A stretch of 27,979 bases of DNA from contig CAINUM010000012.1 in assembly GCA_903853785.1 (NCBI GenBank), positions 1 through 27,979 on the forward strand, given 5' to 3'. Source of the stretch: Candidatus Magasanikiibacteriota bacterium. GTDB lineage: Bacteria > Patescibacteriota > Patescibacteriia > Magasanikbacterales > GWA2-37-8. This document shows, one piece after another, positions 15,701 through 22,200 of this stretch (the stretch's first letter is position 1; every line of letters starts with the position of its first letter). A program made the position numbers and the translations under genes. The notes under the pieces are model-generated. The model saw only the letters and a program-made list of their open reading frames with translations, was not told the DNA's origin and did no database searches.

Positions 15701-17608
15701 TGTAGTGATTCAACTGTTGTATCTGGCGTTAAGAAATGTTCTGTCAGTGAGAATAGTCATCTCATCGGTATAGTTTCAACCAATCCAGGCTTTTTATTAG
15801 GTGGCGGTAGTTTTGATAATCCAACTCAAAATGTAGGTACTGTAAAAGTAGCTCTTGCCGGTCGTGTCCCTGTAAAAGTTTCTACCATAAATGGTGAAAT
15901 CGTTTCTGGCGACAAATTAACACTTTCTAATATTGATGGTGTAGCAGCTAAAGCTGTTGGTGAAGTGCCGGTTGTAGGTATTGCTATGGAAGGATATTCC
16001 GGAAGTGGTGAGGGATCTATTATTGCTTTTGTAAATCTTGGTTGGCAGAATCAACTTTATAAAGCACTTACCATTGATACAAATACGACCACTTTAACAG
16101 TTGGTTCCAATGTTACCCCATACAATTTAGCGCTGAGTGGTGAATTTACCATGTTTAATGATGTTTTAAATAAATTAGTATTTAATGCAACTGCAATTTT
16201 TGAATCAAAAACAAACAGCACTCACGCCTTTGTGTTTAATGCTGTAAATTTTGGGACATCTACCGATAAATATTTATTATCTTTGAGATCAAATGATGAT
16301 CCAAGATTTTCAGTGATGAGCAATGGCGATGTTCGCGCTTCTGGTAATCTGTATGCTGCTAGTGCTGTATTTGGTACATCTTCAAATCCAGGAGATTTAG
16401 CAGAACGAGTAGACATTGCATCTGATGATATAGTTGAGCCGGGTGATGTACTGGTAGTTGATATGAACAACCCGGATACATATCGACGTAGTAGTGGTTC
16501 AAACGAACAGGCGGTCGCAGGTGTGGTATCTACAAATCCAACTATCGTAGTTGGAAATGGTAAAACTGAATACACTTCTGTAATGGCCATGGTTGGTCGC
16601 GTACCTCTGAAAGTATCTGATGAAAACGGTCCGATCAGTCGCGGAGATTTATTGGTAACGGCTTCTAGTACTGGCTATGCAATGAAATATGATCCTAAAA
16701 AAGATAACGATGATAAAATGATCGGAGTGGTTGGTGTTGCTCTTGATCCATTCAACGGTGGTAAAGGGAAAATTATGGCATTGGTGAGAACCGGATGGGT
16801 AAATAGTCGTTATGAAACTATCTCTAGCATAAAAGAAAATATTCAACAATTGGCTACCGCTCAAGGAATTACATTAGGAGCTACTAGTACAAATAATTTA
16901 AATATTGAAAAGAATAGTAGCGGCCAATTATTCTATGTTCGCGGCGATCTAAATTTACAAGGAAATAATTTGATTAATGTAAATTCTATCATCGGTAAAA
17001 ATAATCGTTGGTCCATTGATGGATCTGGACATTTTATTACTAAAGTAAATACTTCTGAGGGTGAAAAAGATATGTTCTCGATACAATCTCCAACTTCTGA
17101 ATTTGTTTTTTCAAGTTCATCGCAATTAATGGGTGGCGAAGTTAAGGTTGTGTTTGATCAGACCATGCAGGATGTGATTGATGTAGGACAACCTTTAAAA
17201 ATTAATATTACTTTAACATCCGGAGAAGCTAAAGGAATTTTTGTGAGTGAGAAAAATGCTCAAGGATTTACAGTAAAAGAACTTAACAGTGGAACAAGTA
17301 ATGCAACATTTGATTGGATGGTAGTGGCCAAAAGAAAAGAAGAAATTACAAACTTGAATATAATTGAAAATTTATCAAATAATATTATTGAAAATATAGT
17401 TACGCCAACAAATACACCATCTCCGGAACCTTCACCAACTTCGTCGCCGTCATCTTCACAAGAAATAATAACACTTTCAACACCAGTAGTTGTTGTACCA
17501 CCAGTCCAAGCAAACCCAGCTCAAGAACCACCAGCACCGACGAACAATCCGGTAGTTGAGCCGGTTTCCGTAACACCGCCAACACCAGAACTAGCTCCAG
17601 CACAATAG
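9755..17608 (+). CDS. Giant secreted surface protein with three seven-repeat LVIVD beta-propellers and tail-fibre-like modules
   Basis: A 2617-aa protein. A signal/anchor helix (about residues 17-40) is followed by a beta domain starting ITYQGKLLSGG (about 47-155). Two tail-fibre-like modules occur, with GTWQGN or GTWNGS, NGGTG-like turns and GIGTSTPSEKLQVNGG. Three LVIVD blocks lie at about 350-648, 871-1205 and 1297-1600. Each has exactly seven VYVSGKYAYVAD-type repeats followed by IVDISNP. After each block comes a linker like ENIDVGNNLSIRNGLNVG. A jelly-roll-like domain (about 1754-1896) precedes two copies of a 'DLAE...GRVPVKVS...GD' module (about 1958-2104 and 2213-2354). The C-terminus (about 2545-2617) is Pro/Thr/Ser-rich. 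No sortase signal or catalytic motif is visible. LVIVD repeats are known from surface proteins and form propellers, so adhesion or binding is likely. It is the last gene of the surface locus. Confidence 0.8.
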   Translation: MDVSVEKQFKEKKSRIFLCSGVLLFLIVLISTFGYINIGKAATSPNIITYQGKLLSGGVAVTTTQDITYVLYNDPTGGTALYSAAGTTSSPSAVSTTVSDGFFTIDLGDTGTNSIDPSIFKNNSAVYLKVMVGSEALSPRKRITASPFAINSKYLDGVGSSSTPQSSTYIPVSDASGNFAFNNITSTGLSASSANFVNATSSGSFWTSLLNATTGWITNLFWTDATSTGSTHLNTLAVTGNSYFGTVASGTWQGNIVSNAFGGTGQDTSGWTGFAKITGGVWSTSTMGINDLANSSTLAYLNNNQTFTGANTFSSTTVFASTSFNGYVGIGTSTPSEKLQVNGGNILHNAFGNPTIKSSLGVSSQDVYVSGKYAYVAGGNFGLQIIDISNSETPSVVGTIDTPGCGTSVFVSGKYAYLGDCGSGLQIIDVSNPGNPTIVGNINVGGGQMNSVYVSGKFAYVTNIVGLQILDVSNPVLPVLVSTFDAPNISGVYVSGRYAYFGGQTPGKFYTVDISSPNSPSLMSEISTTGTSKVYVSGKYAYLADTTGGLKVVDISNPSSPVVTGALATALASDVFVSGKYAYVADANTGVKVVDISNPSNLSLVGSVSSYNPRGIYVSGKYAYLADDTTFKIIDINGIDTPSLNAGNIATNDLTVWENMDVGNNLYVRNGLNIGSGGLLSNGALAITVSSTISTSTIFSAGTISTSSILAVNADGTVTIKALTVSGNTSLATTTISSSTIGYLSVVGNSYFNTIASGTWNGSLIGNNYGGTGVDSSGWTGFSRVDGGVWSATSSISLNADISGVLAVANGGTGTSTFSNGGVVFSDGTQLLQDNSNFFWDNTNNRLGLGTSTPASRLQVYGGTLLVDNPVNPSLVGITSTTDIPGTSIVKVIGNYAYVPTDGAFMIFDISKKTTPVLIGSVTSTYFTSSFDMKISGKYAYVIGQVAIYSAYLSVVDISNPYSPVVVSSLFDANFGRSIDISGKYAYIGNIDGASTASINVVDISNPSEMHVANIVTAPTYALSVANHLTVSGRYLYVAAYQDSKFTILDIINPSQPVLMGTVNVPIASITSNIYISGKYAFFINNSSGSYLGIVDVSNPSAPVFVSDGGVYSDFNNGTSIEVSGKYAYLVGGQGYTNGGIGVYDISDVANPVFKKGFGSGSWGRLASIDVVGKYAYIVGNSYSSGSNLSIVDLNGADISAANIGNVFSNELTVSENIEVGNNISIRNGLSVGIGGILSNGTVAISVSNLNSTSSIFSVGTSTPSMLTVMGNGYIGIGTSTPSEKLQINGGNVLHTAYGDPILKSSISVTNAAGVYISGKYAYLADFSGGFKILDITNPSSSTLVGVVTTSISSAREVFVSGKYAYVANQSNIKIVDISNPTLPNIVGSFTTGAYGIYVSGKYAYVSASNEGLKILDVSNPTAPVLSGFVTSTNAVSSYVSGKYAYLADYGVGLKIVDISNPASPQTVSTFVTTGSTYDVYVSGKYAFIADNNKGLEIVDISNPLAPVLAGTYDTTGFAQKIYVSGKYAYIAGDASGLQVLDVSNPALPSLVGTLNTGGSPFTMQDIFVAGKYAYFADGTSFRVVDINGLETPTISTGNIATNDLTVSENIDVGNSLSIRNGLNVGMGGIFANGAVAITVSTTIGTSTIFSVGTSTASFLTVMGDGKIGIGTSTPSTTLGVVGDVGITSGALYINNSNYSQYFVGSAGTAGQLWQSNGTTGTWANTNGVFGQTMTYGLYGWEKTSAIKTTSTVYTFEGSDGLPSSFVASGPNTNWTVTSGPFYSGFKSLQSATTTDNSSSTITNIVYLPTTTTISFWWKVSSEGSRDYFVFCIDRPNCYATNAASSSDGNISGFQSWAQVTSTLSAGTHTLKWIYMKDVNTASGADAGFLDDVFIGKNDGVYVNETLSVGSQVVIGTSTYGPLGYKLTIDSGSSAGAGIGVNGYIKATGFITGTTTLDLAENYPINMLCEINNNCPVEGDIVCSDSTVVSGVKKCSVSENSHLIGIVSTNPGFLLGGGSFDNPTQNVGTVKVALAGRVPVKVSTINGEIVSGDKLTLSNIDGVAAKAVGEVPVVGIAMEGYSGSGEGSIIAFVNLGWQNQLYKALTIDTNTTTLTVGSNVTPYNLALSGEFTMFNDVLNKLVFNATAIFESKTNSTHAFVFNAVNFGTSTDKYLLSLRSNDDPRFSVMSNGDVRASGNLYAASAVFGTSSNPGDLAERVDIASDDIVEPGDVLVVDMNNPDTYRRSSGSNEQAVAGVVSTNPTIVVGNGKTEYTSVMAMVGRVPLKVSDENGPISRGDLLVTASSTGYAMKYDPKKDNDDKMIGVVGVALDPFNGGKGKIMALVRTGWVNSRYETISSIKENIQQLATAQGITLGATSTNNLNIEKNSSGQLFYVRGDLNLQGNNLINVNSIIGKNNRWSIDGSGHFITKVNTSEGEKDMFSIQSPTSEFVFSSSSQLMGGEVKVVFDQTMQDVIDVGQPLKINITLTSGEAKGIFVSEKNAQGFTVKELNSGTSNATFDWMVVAKRKEEITNLNIIENLSNNIIENIVTPTNTPSPEPSPTSSPSSSQEIITLSTPVVVVPPVQANPAQEPPAPTNNPVVEPVSVTPPTPELAPAQ
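10846..11690 (+). repeat. LVIVD block 1, seven coding repeats
   Basis: Seven in-frame units of about 40 codons, each with a (V/I)(Y/F)VSG(K/R)(Y/F)AY core, within the giant gene. The DNA of the units is diverged while the protein core is kept. This predicts one seven-bladed propeller. Confidence 0.85.
12400..13350 (+). repeat. LVIVD block 2, seven coding repeats
   Basis: Seven units with more variable cores (VKVIGNYAYV, MKISGKYAYV, IDISGKYAYI, LTVSGRYLYV, IYISGKYAFF, IEVSGKYAYL, IDVVGKYAYI) and longer loops than blocks 1 and 3. Confidence 0.85.
13670..14530 (+). repeat. LVIVD block 3, seven coding repeats
   Basis: Seven units closely resembling block 1 in core sequence and spacing. Both blocks end in an (I/V)(I/V)DINGxxTP strand followed by the same linker. 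Confidence 0.85.
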
Positions 17609-17641
17609 ACAAACAAAATGCTAAATTAATTACACATTAAT

Positions 17642-18208
17642 ATGAATAGTGTATCTCTAAAACAAGCCCCATTATTTCAATATTTATTTTCTTCAACGCA
17701 ATTTGCGTGGGTGTGGCTTGTAGTAAGATTATTTATTGGTTATGAATGGTTTATGTCCGGTTGGGAAAAACTGTTTAATCCATCATGGATTGGGGAGAAT
17801 GCCGGACAAGCAATAACTGGATTTTTGCAGGGAGCTGCCCTAAAAACGGGCGGAGCATATCCAGATGTATCAAATTGGTATGCGGCCTTTATTAATAATC
17901 TCGCTTTACCGAATGCCTACACACTATCCTACATTATTACCTTTGGTGAACTTTTAGTTGGCATGGCTCTAATTTTTGGACTGTTTACTGGTATTGCAGC
18001 CTTTTTTGGTGCCTTTATGAATATGAACTATCTCATGGCTGGGACTTTGAGTATAAATCCTGAAATGTTATTGGTAGAATTTTTTATAATAACAGCCTGG
18101 AAAAATGCTGGTTGGTATGGAATGGATCGATGGCTTTTGCCAAAATTGGGTTTACCATGGCAACCTGGTAAATGGTTTGAGAGTTATGGAAATAAAGCTG
18201 TAAAGTAG
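17642..18208 (+). CDS. DoxX-family membrane protein
   Basis: A 188-aa membrane protein with about four helices. DoxX-family features are visible: WLVVRLFIGYEWFMSGWEKL at the first helix, ITFGELLVGMALIFGLFTG in the middle and a final LLVEFFIITAWKNAGWYG segment. DoxX relatives include a subunit of archaeal thiosulfate:quinone oxidoreductase and bacterial proteins linked to redox or thiol stress; the reaction of this member cannot be told from sequence. The gene starts 33 bp after the giant protein gene without an obvious promoter or Shine-Dalgarno motif, so it may be read through. It ends in TAG, 10 bp before the tRNA-Ala promoter. Confidence 0.85.
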   Translation: MNSVSLKQAPLFQYLFSSTQFAWVWLVVRLFIGYEWFMSGWEKLFNPSWIGENAGQAITGFLQGAALKTGGAYPDVSNWYAAFINNLALPNAYTLSYIITFGELLVGMALIFGLFTGIAAFFGAFMNMNYLMAGTLSINPEMLLVEFFIITAWKNAGWYGMDRWLLPKLGLPWQPGKWFESYGNKAVK

Positions 18209-18217
18209 CAATATTTC

Positions 18218-18246
18218 TTGACATGACATGATGTTCGTTATACAAT
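18218..18246 (+). promoter_or_regulatory. Strong sigma70-type promoter for tRNA-Ala(GGC)
   Basis: A consensus TTGACA (18218-18223), 17 bp, then TACAAT (18241-18246). The tRNA begins 13 bp after the -10. It is the best promoter match in the window and may also feed ychF by read-through. Confidence 0.85.
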
Positions 18247-18259
18247 GTCCACAATCTAA

Positions 18260-18336
18260 GGGCCTTTAGCTCAGCTGGCTAGAGCGCTTCCATGGCATGG
18301 AAGAGGTCGAGGGTTCAAATCCCTCAAGGTCCACCA
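18260..18336 (+). tRNA. tRNA-Ala (anticodon GGC), CCA encoded
   Basis: The acceptor GGGCCTT pairs with AAGGTCC including G3-U70. The anticodon stem CTTCC/GGAAG is perfect with loop ATGGCAT (anticodon GGC). The T arm GAGGG/CCCTC is perfect. CCA is encoded at 18334-18336, unlike in the other two tRNAs here. Confidence 0.96.
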
Positions 18337-18362
18337 AGGGAGTCATTGCTGACTCCTTTATT
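18336..18362 (+). terminator. Terminator of tRNA-Ala(GGC)
   Basis: AAGGGAGTCA and TGACTCCTTT form a 10-bp stem (one G-U) around TTGC, followed by TATTATT. It lies 20 bp before ychF. The T-tract is interrupted, so some read-through into ychF is possible. Confidence 0.7.
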
Positions 18363-18381
18363 ATTCTAACAAAATATTATT

Positions 18382-19455
18382 ATGTCATTTTCTATTGGAA
18401 TTGTTGGGTTGCCGAACGTAGGAAAGTCTACACTGTTTAATTCTTTGACTCGAAGTAAGCAGGCGGAAGCACAAAATTATCCATTTTGTACTATTGATCC
18501 AAATGTTGGAGTGGTAGAAGTACCTGACGAACGTTTGTTAAAATTAAGTATTGCTTCAAAATCAAAAAAAATTATTCCAACAGTCATTGAGTTTGTAGAT
18601 ATTGCTGGTTTGGTAAAAGGTGCGTCTGAGGGACAGGGTTTAGGAAACAAATTTTTATCACACATTCGTGAGGTAGATGCTATCGCTCAAGTAGTGCGTG
18701 CGTTTTCTGATCCAAATGTTATTCATGTTAATAATCTAGTAAATCCAACTGATGATGCGGATGTGATAAACTTAGAATTAGCTTTGGCTGATTTACAAAC
18801 TGTAAGTAAAAGATTGGAAAATGTAAAAAAGGGTGCTAAAGGTACTGCAGCAAAAGAGGTTGCCAAACAAATTGAACTTTTAGAAAAAGTGAATAAGCAG
18901 CTTGAAGAGGGAAGACCAGCACGTGATTTAGAATATGATGATGAAGAAGTTTTGATGGTAAACGAGCTGCATTTGCTTACTATGAAACCAATGTTGTACG
19001 TAGTGAATGTTGATGAAGATATGACTGGTGGTAAAAAATTTGTTGCTCCACCTGGTAGTGAACAAATTGAAATTAGTGCGAAGCTTGAAGCTGAATTGGC
19101 TGATTTAAGCAAAGTAGAAGCGGCAGAGTATATGGCATCACTTGGTTTGACTCAGACTGGTCTGGATAAATTAGTATTGGCTAGCTATAAACTTTTGAAA
19201 CTAATCACTTTCATCACATCTGGTGAAATGGAAACACGCGCTTGGACAGTAAAATCAGGTGCTAAAGCCCCAGAGGCGGCAGGGGTAATACACACTGATT
19301 TTGTTAAAGGTTTTATAAAAGCCGATGTTGTAAATTGGAAAGATTTTGAAGAATTCGGCGGTTGGAGTGGTATTAAAACAAGTGGAAAATTAAAATTAGA
19401 AGGCAAAGATTATGTTGTTAAGGATGGTGATGTAGTATATTTTCATATTGCCTAA
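18382..19455 (+). CDS. ychF: Redox-regulated ATPase YchF (OLA1-type Obg-family)
   Basis: A universal P-loop protein associated with ribosomes that prefers ATP over GTP. The 357-aa product is of normal length. The G1 motif GLPNVGKS is at 9-16 and the switch II DIAG at 73-76. NVDE at 209-212 replaces the GTP-specific NKxD, as expected for YchF. A coiled-coil insertion lies at about 130-185 (LQTVSKRLENVKKG), and the C-terminal TGS-type domain includes GVIHTDFVKGFIKADVV and ends DGDVVYFHIA. The start is ATG at 18382 without Shine-Dalgarno. In Bacillus ychF sits next to rpsF-ssb-rpsR near the origin; here the two are 7 kb apart with the pil operon between them. Confidence 0.97.
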   Translation: MSFSIGIVGLPNVGKSTLFNSLTRSKQAEAQNYPFCTIDPNVGVVEVPDERLLKLSIASKSKKIIPTVIEFVDIAGLVKGASEGQGLGNKFLSHIREVDAIAQVVRAFSDPNVIHVNNLVNPTDDADVINLELALADLQTVSKRLENVKKGAKGTAAKEVAKQIELLEKVNKQLEEGRPARDLEYDDEEVLMVNELHLLTMKPMLYVVNVDEDMTGGKKFVAPPGSEQIEISAKLEAELADLSKVEAAEYMASLGLTQTGLDKLVLASYKLLKLITFITSGEMETRAWTVKSGAKAPEAAGVIHTDFVKGFIKADVVNWKDFEEFGGWSGIKTSGKLKLEGKDYVVKDGDVVYFHIA

Positions 19456-19459
19456 AGAC

Positions 19460-19574
19460 AAAAATAAAAAACCAGACATATTCACTTTACGCTCTCCTCG
19501 TCCGCGAGGACTCAGGGATGAAGCCTCGGCTTCATAACCCGCTTTAAAGTAAATATGTCTGGTTTTTTATTTTT
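19460..19574. terminator. Bidirectional terminator with a 30-bp inverted repeat and two inner hairpins
   Basis: The arms 19460-19489 and 19545-19574 pair at 29 of 30 positions, with A-tract and T-tract ends that suit termination in both directions. This fits the convergent ychF and methyltransferase genes. The 55-nt interior is GC-rich and folds into TCCTCG-TCCG-CGAGGA (19495-19510) and ATGAAGC-CTCG-GCTTCAT (19518-19535). The second is extended by GGG/CCC with a bulge. The whole predicts a Y-shaped three-way junction. Confidence 0.85.
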
Positions 19575-19589
19575 AAATTTTTCAATAAT

Positions 19590-20765
19590 TTATATTTTTT
19601 TAAATCTCCAAATTTCTCGTCCGACATGCTGACCTGGACGCCAGTATAATAAATGTTTCTGTTCAGGTAATACTGAATCATTTATAAAACCTAATTTTAA
19701 GATATCCTTTTCACAGTCGATTCTTATCCAATCTTCTTTAAATCGAAAACGTGGAATAATAAATATTGCTACTGCACCAGGTTTTAATAATTTTTTAAAT
19801 TTAGAAAAAGCATTTAAATAAAGCATTTTTAACTCGGTCGCCTGAGATTCTATCATTTGTTTAGTTTCACTTCCGCGAAGTGGTTTTCCTAAATACGGTT
19901 CGGCCACAACGGCATCAATAGTATTGTCGCTAATTTTTTTATTAATATCAAAAATATCAGATTTAAATATATCTAATTTTAAACCAGCAGTATCAACATT
20001 AAAAATATTTTCTATCCATTTAATATTTTGAATTGTGTCGCTAACGGCTTTTTCGGATACATCAGAACCAATTAGGTTTTTATAACCCATTAATATGCCC
20101 TCAGTAATTATCGTTCCAGAACCGCAAAATGGGTCTAATATAAGATTATTATTTCTTTGAATGGCTAAATTTAGCATCATCATAGCCAATTTTGGAGGTA
20201 ACATACCACTTTCATCATCACGTCCTGGTCTACCAAAATCACGTCTAGAAAAATCATCAATTGATTGAATAGCTTTTGTTACAAAAATTTGATTATGGCA
20301 GATTTCAATATCAGCCCCTTTTTTTATTAAGTTATTAAAAATAACAGTAGCGGTATTTTTGGCTTCAACATAACGAGCAGATCGTCCTAATTCCTTTAAA
20401 ACTTTTTTTGTTTCAATACCTAGTGCATTAAAACCATTAATTGAAAATTCAATTTTACCCGTTGGAATGTAAGTGTTTAAAAATTTTGCGAGTGAATCTT
20501 TTTGTGTTTTTGTATCATTAATACCATCACAAATTTTTACTGTACCACCCAACAATTTAATTAGATCCGACAAATTAATATCATGATCTACAGATAGTAT
20601 TAATTTATTTTCGTGGTTATGCTCAATCTCAAACTTAATGTTATTTAATATAAAATAAGATTTTATTTCAGCTAGTGATAAAATGGTTTCTCTACCTAAA
20701 ATAAAAAGTATATTCTTCTTATTTATTTTTTCCGGTTGAAGTTGTGCTGGTTGAGACTTGGTCAT
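19590..20765 (-). CDS. Class I SAM-dependent RNA methyltransferase, Trm11/TrmG10-like
   Basis: A 391-aa protein. The C-terminal half is a Rossmann methyltransferase: motif I LILDPFCGSGTIITEGILMG, a GSDVSEKA acidic-loop motif and a catalytic-type motif IV AEPYLGKPLRG in place of NPPYG/DPPYG. The preceding SRRDFGRPGRDDESGMLPPK stretch is typical of the Trm11/TrmG10 group, which methylates G10 of tRNA at N2. The N-terminal half (NILFILGRETILSLAEIKSYF) resembles the THUMP-bearing region of that group but is weakly conserved. The ATG at 20765 was chosen over 20795, shortening the overlap with the upstream gene to 47 bp. It is last in the pil operon and ends 16 bp from the bidirectional terminator. 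The E in AEPYLG differs from the classical motif, so the substrate is uncertain. Confidence 0.8.
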   Translation of the reverse strand: MTKSQPAQLQPEKINKKNILFILGRETILSLAEIKSYFILNNIKFEIEHNHENKLILSVDHDINLSDLIKLLGGTVKICDGINDTKTQKDSLAKFLNTYIPTGKIEFSINGFNALGIETKKVLKELGRSARYVEAKNTATVIFNNLIKKGADIEICHNQIFVTKAIQSIDDFSRRDFGRPGRDDESGMLPPKLAMMMLNLAIQRNNNLILDPFCGSGTIITEGILMGYKNLIGSDVSEKAVSDTIQNIKWIENIFNVDTAGLKLDIFKSDIFDINKKISDNTIDAVVAEPYLGKPLRGSETKQMIESQATELKMLYLNAFSKFKKLLKPGAVAIFIIPRFRFKEDWIRIDCEKDILKLGFINDSVLPEQKHLLYWRPGQHVGREIWRFKKI

Positions 20766-21075
20766 AGTAAAAAATATTTCTAATCTTATCACCAACTGGA
20801 GGTAAAGAATTTTTTAAATTAATAATATTCTGAGAGATTATAAAATTTTTATTATCGATTAAATCCACCCCTAAATTTGAACTAATTGTCATGATTGCGT
20901 TTGCGTTTGAGATGGTTGTATATGAATATTGATAGACAAAATAAAAAACAAAGAAGCTACAGGTTAAAAGCAAGCCAATCATCAACAAACCAGCCGCCTT
21001 CCAAATAGTGTATTTGTTAGCCGGTTTAAGATACCCTGTTTTTTTGTTTTGGTCAAATTTTGTGTTAGTTAACAT
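20719..21075 (-). CDS. Unknown single-pass membrane protein of the pil operon
   Basis: A 118-aa protein that I do not recognise. A basic cytoplasmic N-terminus (about 28 residues, KFDQNKKTGYLKPANK) is followed by one strong membrane helix (about 30-52). An outside domain of about 65 residues has no cysteines and ends in a Ser/Thr tail (QVSTSTTSTGKNK). It overlaps pilO by 11 bp and the methyltransferase gene by 47 bp, so translation is probably coupled. Its place directly after pilO corresponds to that of pilP in proteobacteria, but there is no lipobox and no sequence resemblance that I can see. It could be an accessory component of the pilus alignment complex. Confidence 0.7.
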   Translation of the reverse strand: MLTNTKFDQNKKTGYLKPANKYTIWKAAGLLMIGLLLTCSFFVFYFVYQYSYTTISNANAIMTISSNLGVDLIDNKNFIISQNIINLKNSLPPVGDKIRNIFYYDQVSTSTTSTGKNK

Positions 21076-21604
21076 AAAGTGTTAGATCGAGGTTCATTAT
21101 AGTCGCGTTTGGATTATTGTTTTGAGGGCTAGTGGCGGAAACAATCTGAAGATTTGTAATCGTAAAATAATATTTTTCTTTTTCAAGTGACGATAAATAT
21201 TGAAGCACATTTTTGTAGTCACCGTTTACTGTAAGGGAAAGATTGACCGCTTCACCTATTTTATCAAGATTCGAATTATCAATTTTTTGCTCTACTCGAT
21301 TGTTGGCGGCAAGTCTTTCTAGGGAAGTTATAAGTTTAAGTTCATCGCCGTGATAAAATAAGTCATCAGGATATGTCGATACGATTGATTGAATTTCTTC
21401 AATTTTTTCTTTCGAAGTTCGTAAAGTCTTTGTATTTTCGTATTTCTTTTCTAAATATTGTCTCAGTGTACTAGTTTCTTGATCCAATTTTTTAATATAT
21501 TTAATGGTTGGCAACAAAACACCAAAAATAATCGACAGTGAAATAGTTGAAATAACTGCCAATATTATTAATGTTTTTTTCTCTGTATTAAGGTTTAATT
21601 TCAT
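21065..21604 (-). CDS. pilO: Type IV pilus assembly protein PilO-like
   Basis: An inner-membrane protein that pairs with PilN in the pilus alignment complex. The 179-aa product starts MKLNLNTEKKTLIILAVIST, with one helix at about 10-31. A coiled-coil follows (about 35-75, LDQETSTLRQYLEKKYENTK), then a ferredoxin-like domain with GDYKNVLQYLSSLEKEKYYF and FTITNLQI, ending LDLTLYVN. The ATG at 21604 lies 7 bp after the pilN stop. An alternative ATG at 21658 would add 18 residues overlapping pilN. The identification rests on topology, fold pattern and position after pilN. Confidence 0.82.
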   Translation of the reverse strand: MKLNLNTEKKTLIILAVISTISLSIIFGVLLPTIKYIKKLDQETSTLRQYLEKKYENTKTLRTSKEKIEEIQSIVSTYPDDLFYHGDELKLITSLERLAANNRVEQKIDNSNLDKIGEAVNLSLTVNGDYKNVLQYLSSLEKEKYYFTITNLQIVSATSPQNNNPNATIMNLDLTLYVN

Positions 21605-21611
21605 ATTGTCT

Positions 21612-22199
21612 TTATTGAGAGTCTCGCTCGACTGAAGGTTTTGTTGGTTTTGCGTCATTTAATGGTGGAAAATTGTTTGGAATTGCTTTCATTTCAAAAT
21701 TAACATTTTCTTTTTGAAACAACTGTGAGGTTGGTGTTTGAATTGCGCTTAACCAAGAATAATTTTTTAATAAAGCTTGATAAGACAAAAGCGCATCACG
21801 AGTTTTTGCCACGCCAGATATTGCCACACTATTATTTTTTCGATCAATTGATATGGAATTGATTTTAATATTATTAGGTAATTTTTCAATAAGCTCTAAA
21901 ATTTTTGGCGATAGGGGATAATAGCTTTTATTGGCTGTATTAAACTGTTTAACTACGCTGTTTAATTTTCGAATTTCTTGGTTGTAGTGAGAATATTCTC
22001 GATTTACAAGCATCGCACTTTGTGACAAATCATTAAATTGATTTTGTAAGACATACCAACTCCACAACAATATTACAGATAGAAATGCAGCAACTAACAA
22101 AATGACCTCGACCATTTCTTTAAAGAAAATAAACTTTATTAGCTTATCAGAAAGCTCTTTTTTAGATGGTGGTAAAAGATTTATTCTAGATGATGGCAT
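21612..22199 (-). CDS. pilN: Type IV pilus assembly protein PilN-like
   Basis: A short cytoplasmic segment starting MPSSRINLLPPSKKELSD carries the INLLP motif that in PilN binds the PilM cleft. It is followed by one membrane helix (about 30-52), a coiled-coil and a ferredoxin-like domain (IKINSISIDRKNNSVAISGV, RDALLSYQALL). The total is 195 aa. The ATG at 22199 sits 1 bp after the pilM stop and places INLLP near the N-terminus. The longer reading from 22238 adds 13 residues that overlap pilM and do not look like PilN. Confidence 0.9.
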   Translation of the reverse strand: MPSSRINLLPPSKKELSDKLIKFIFFKEMVEVILLVAAFLSVILLWSWYVLQNQFNDLSQSAMLVNREYSHYNQEIRKLNSVVKQFNTANKSYYPLSPKILELIEKLPNNIKINSISIDRKNNSVAISGVAKTRDALLSYQALLKNYSWLSAIQTPTSQLFQKENVNFEMKAIPNNFPPLNDAKPTKPSVERDSQ

Positions 22200-22200
22200 A

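Noticed and set aside
9755..17608. Prophage tail-fibre gene
   Set aside because: Tail-fibre-like modules are present, but there is a signal helix, LVIVD propellers and no neighbouring phage gene. No C-terminal S74 peptidase motif was seen.
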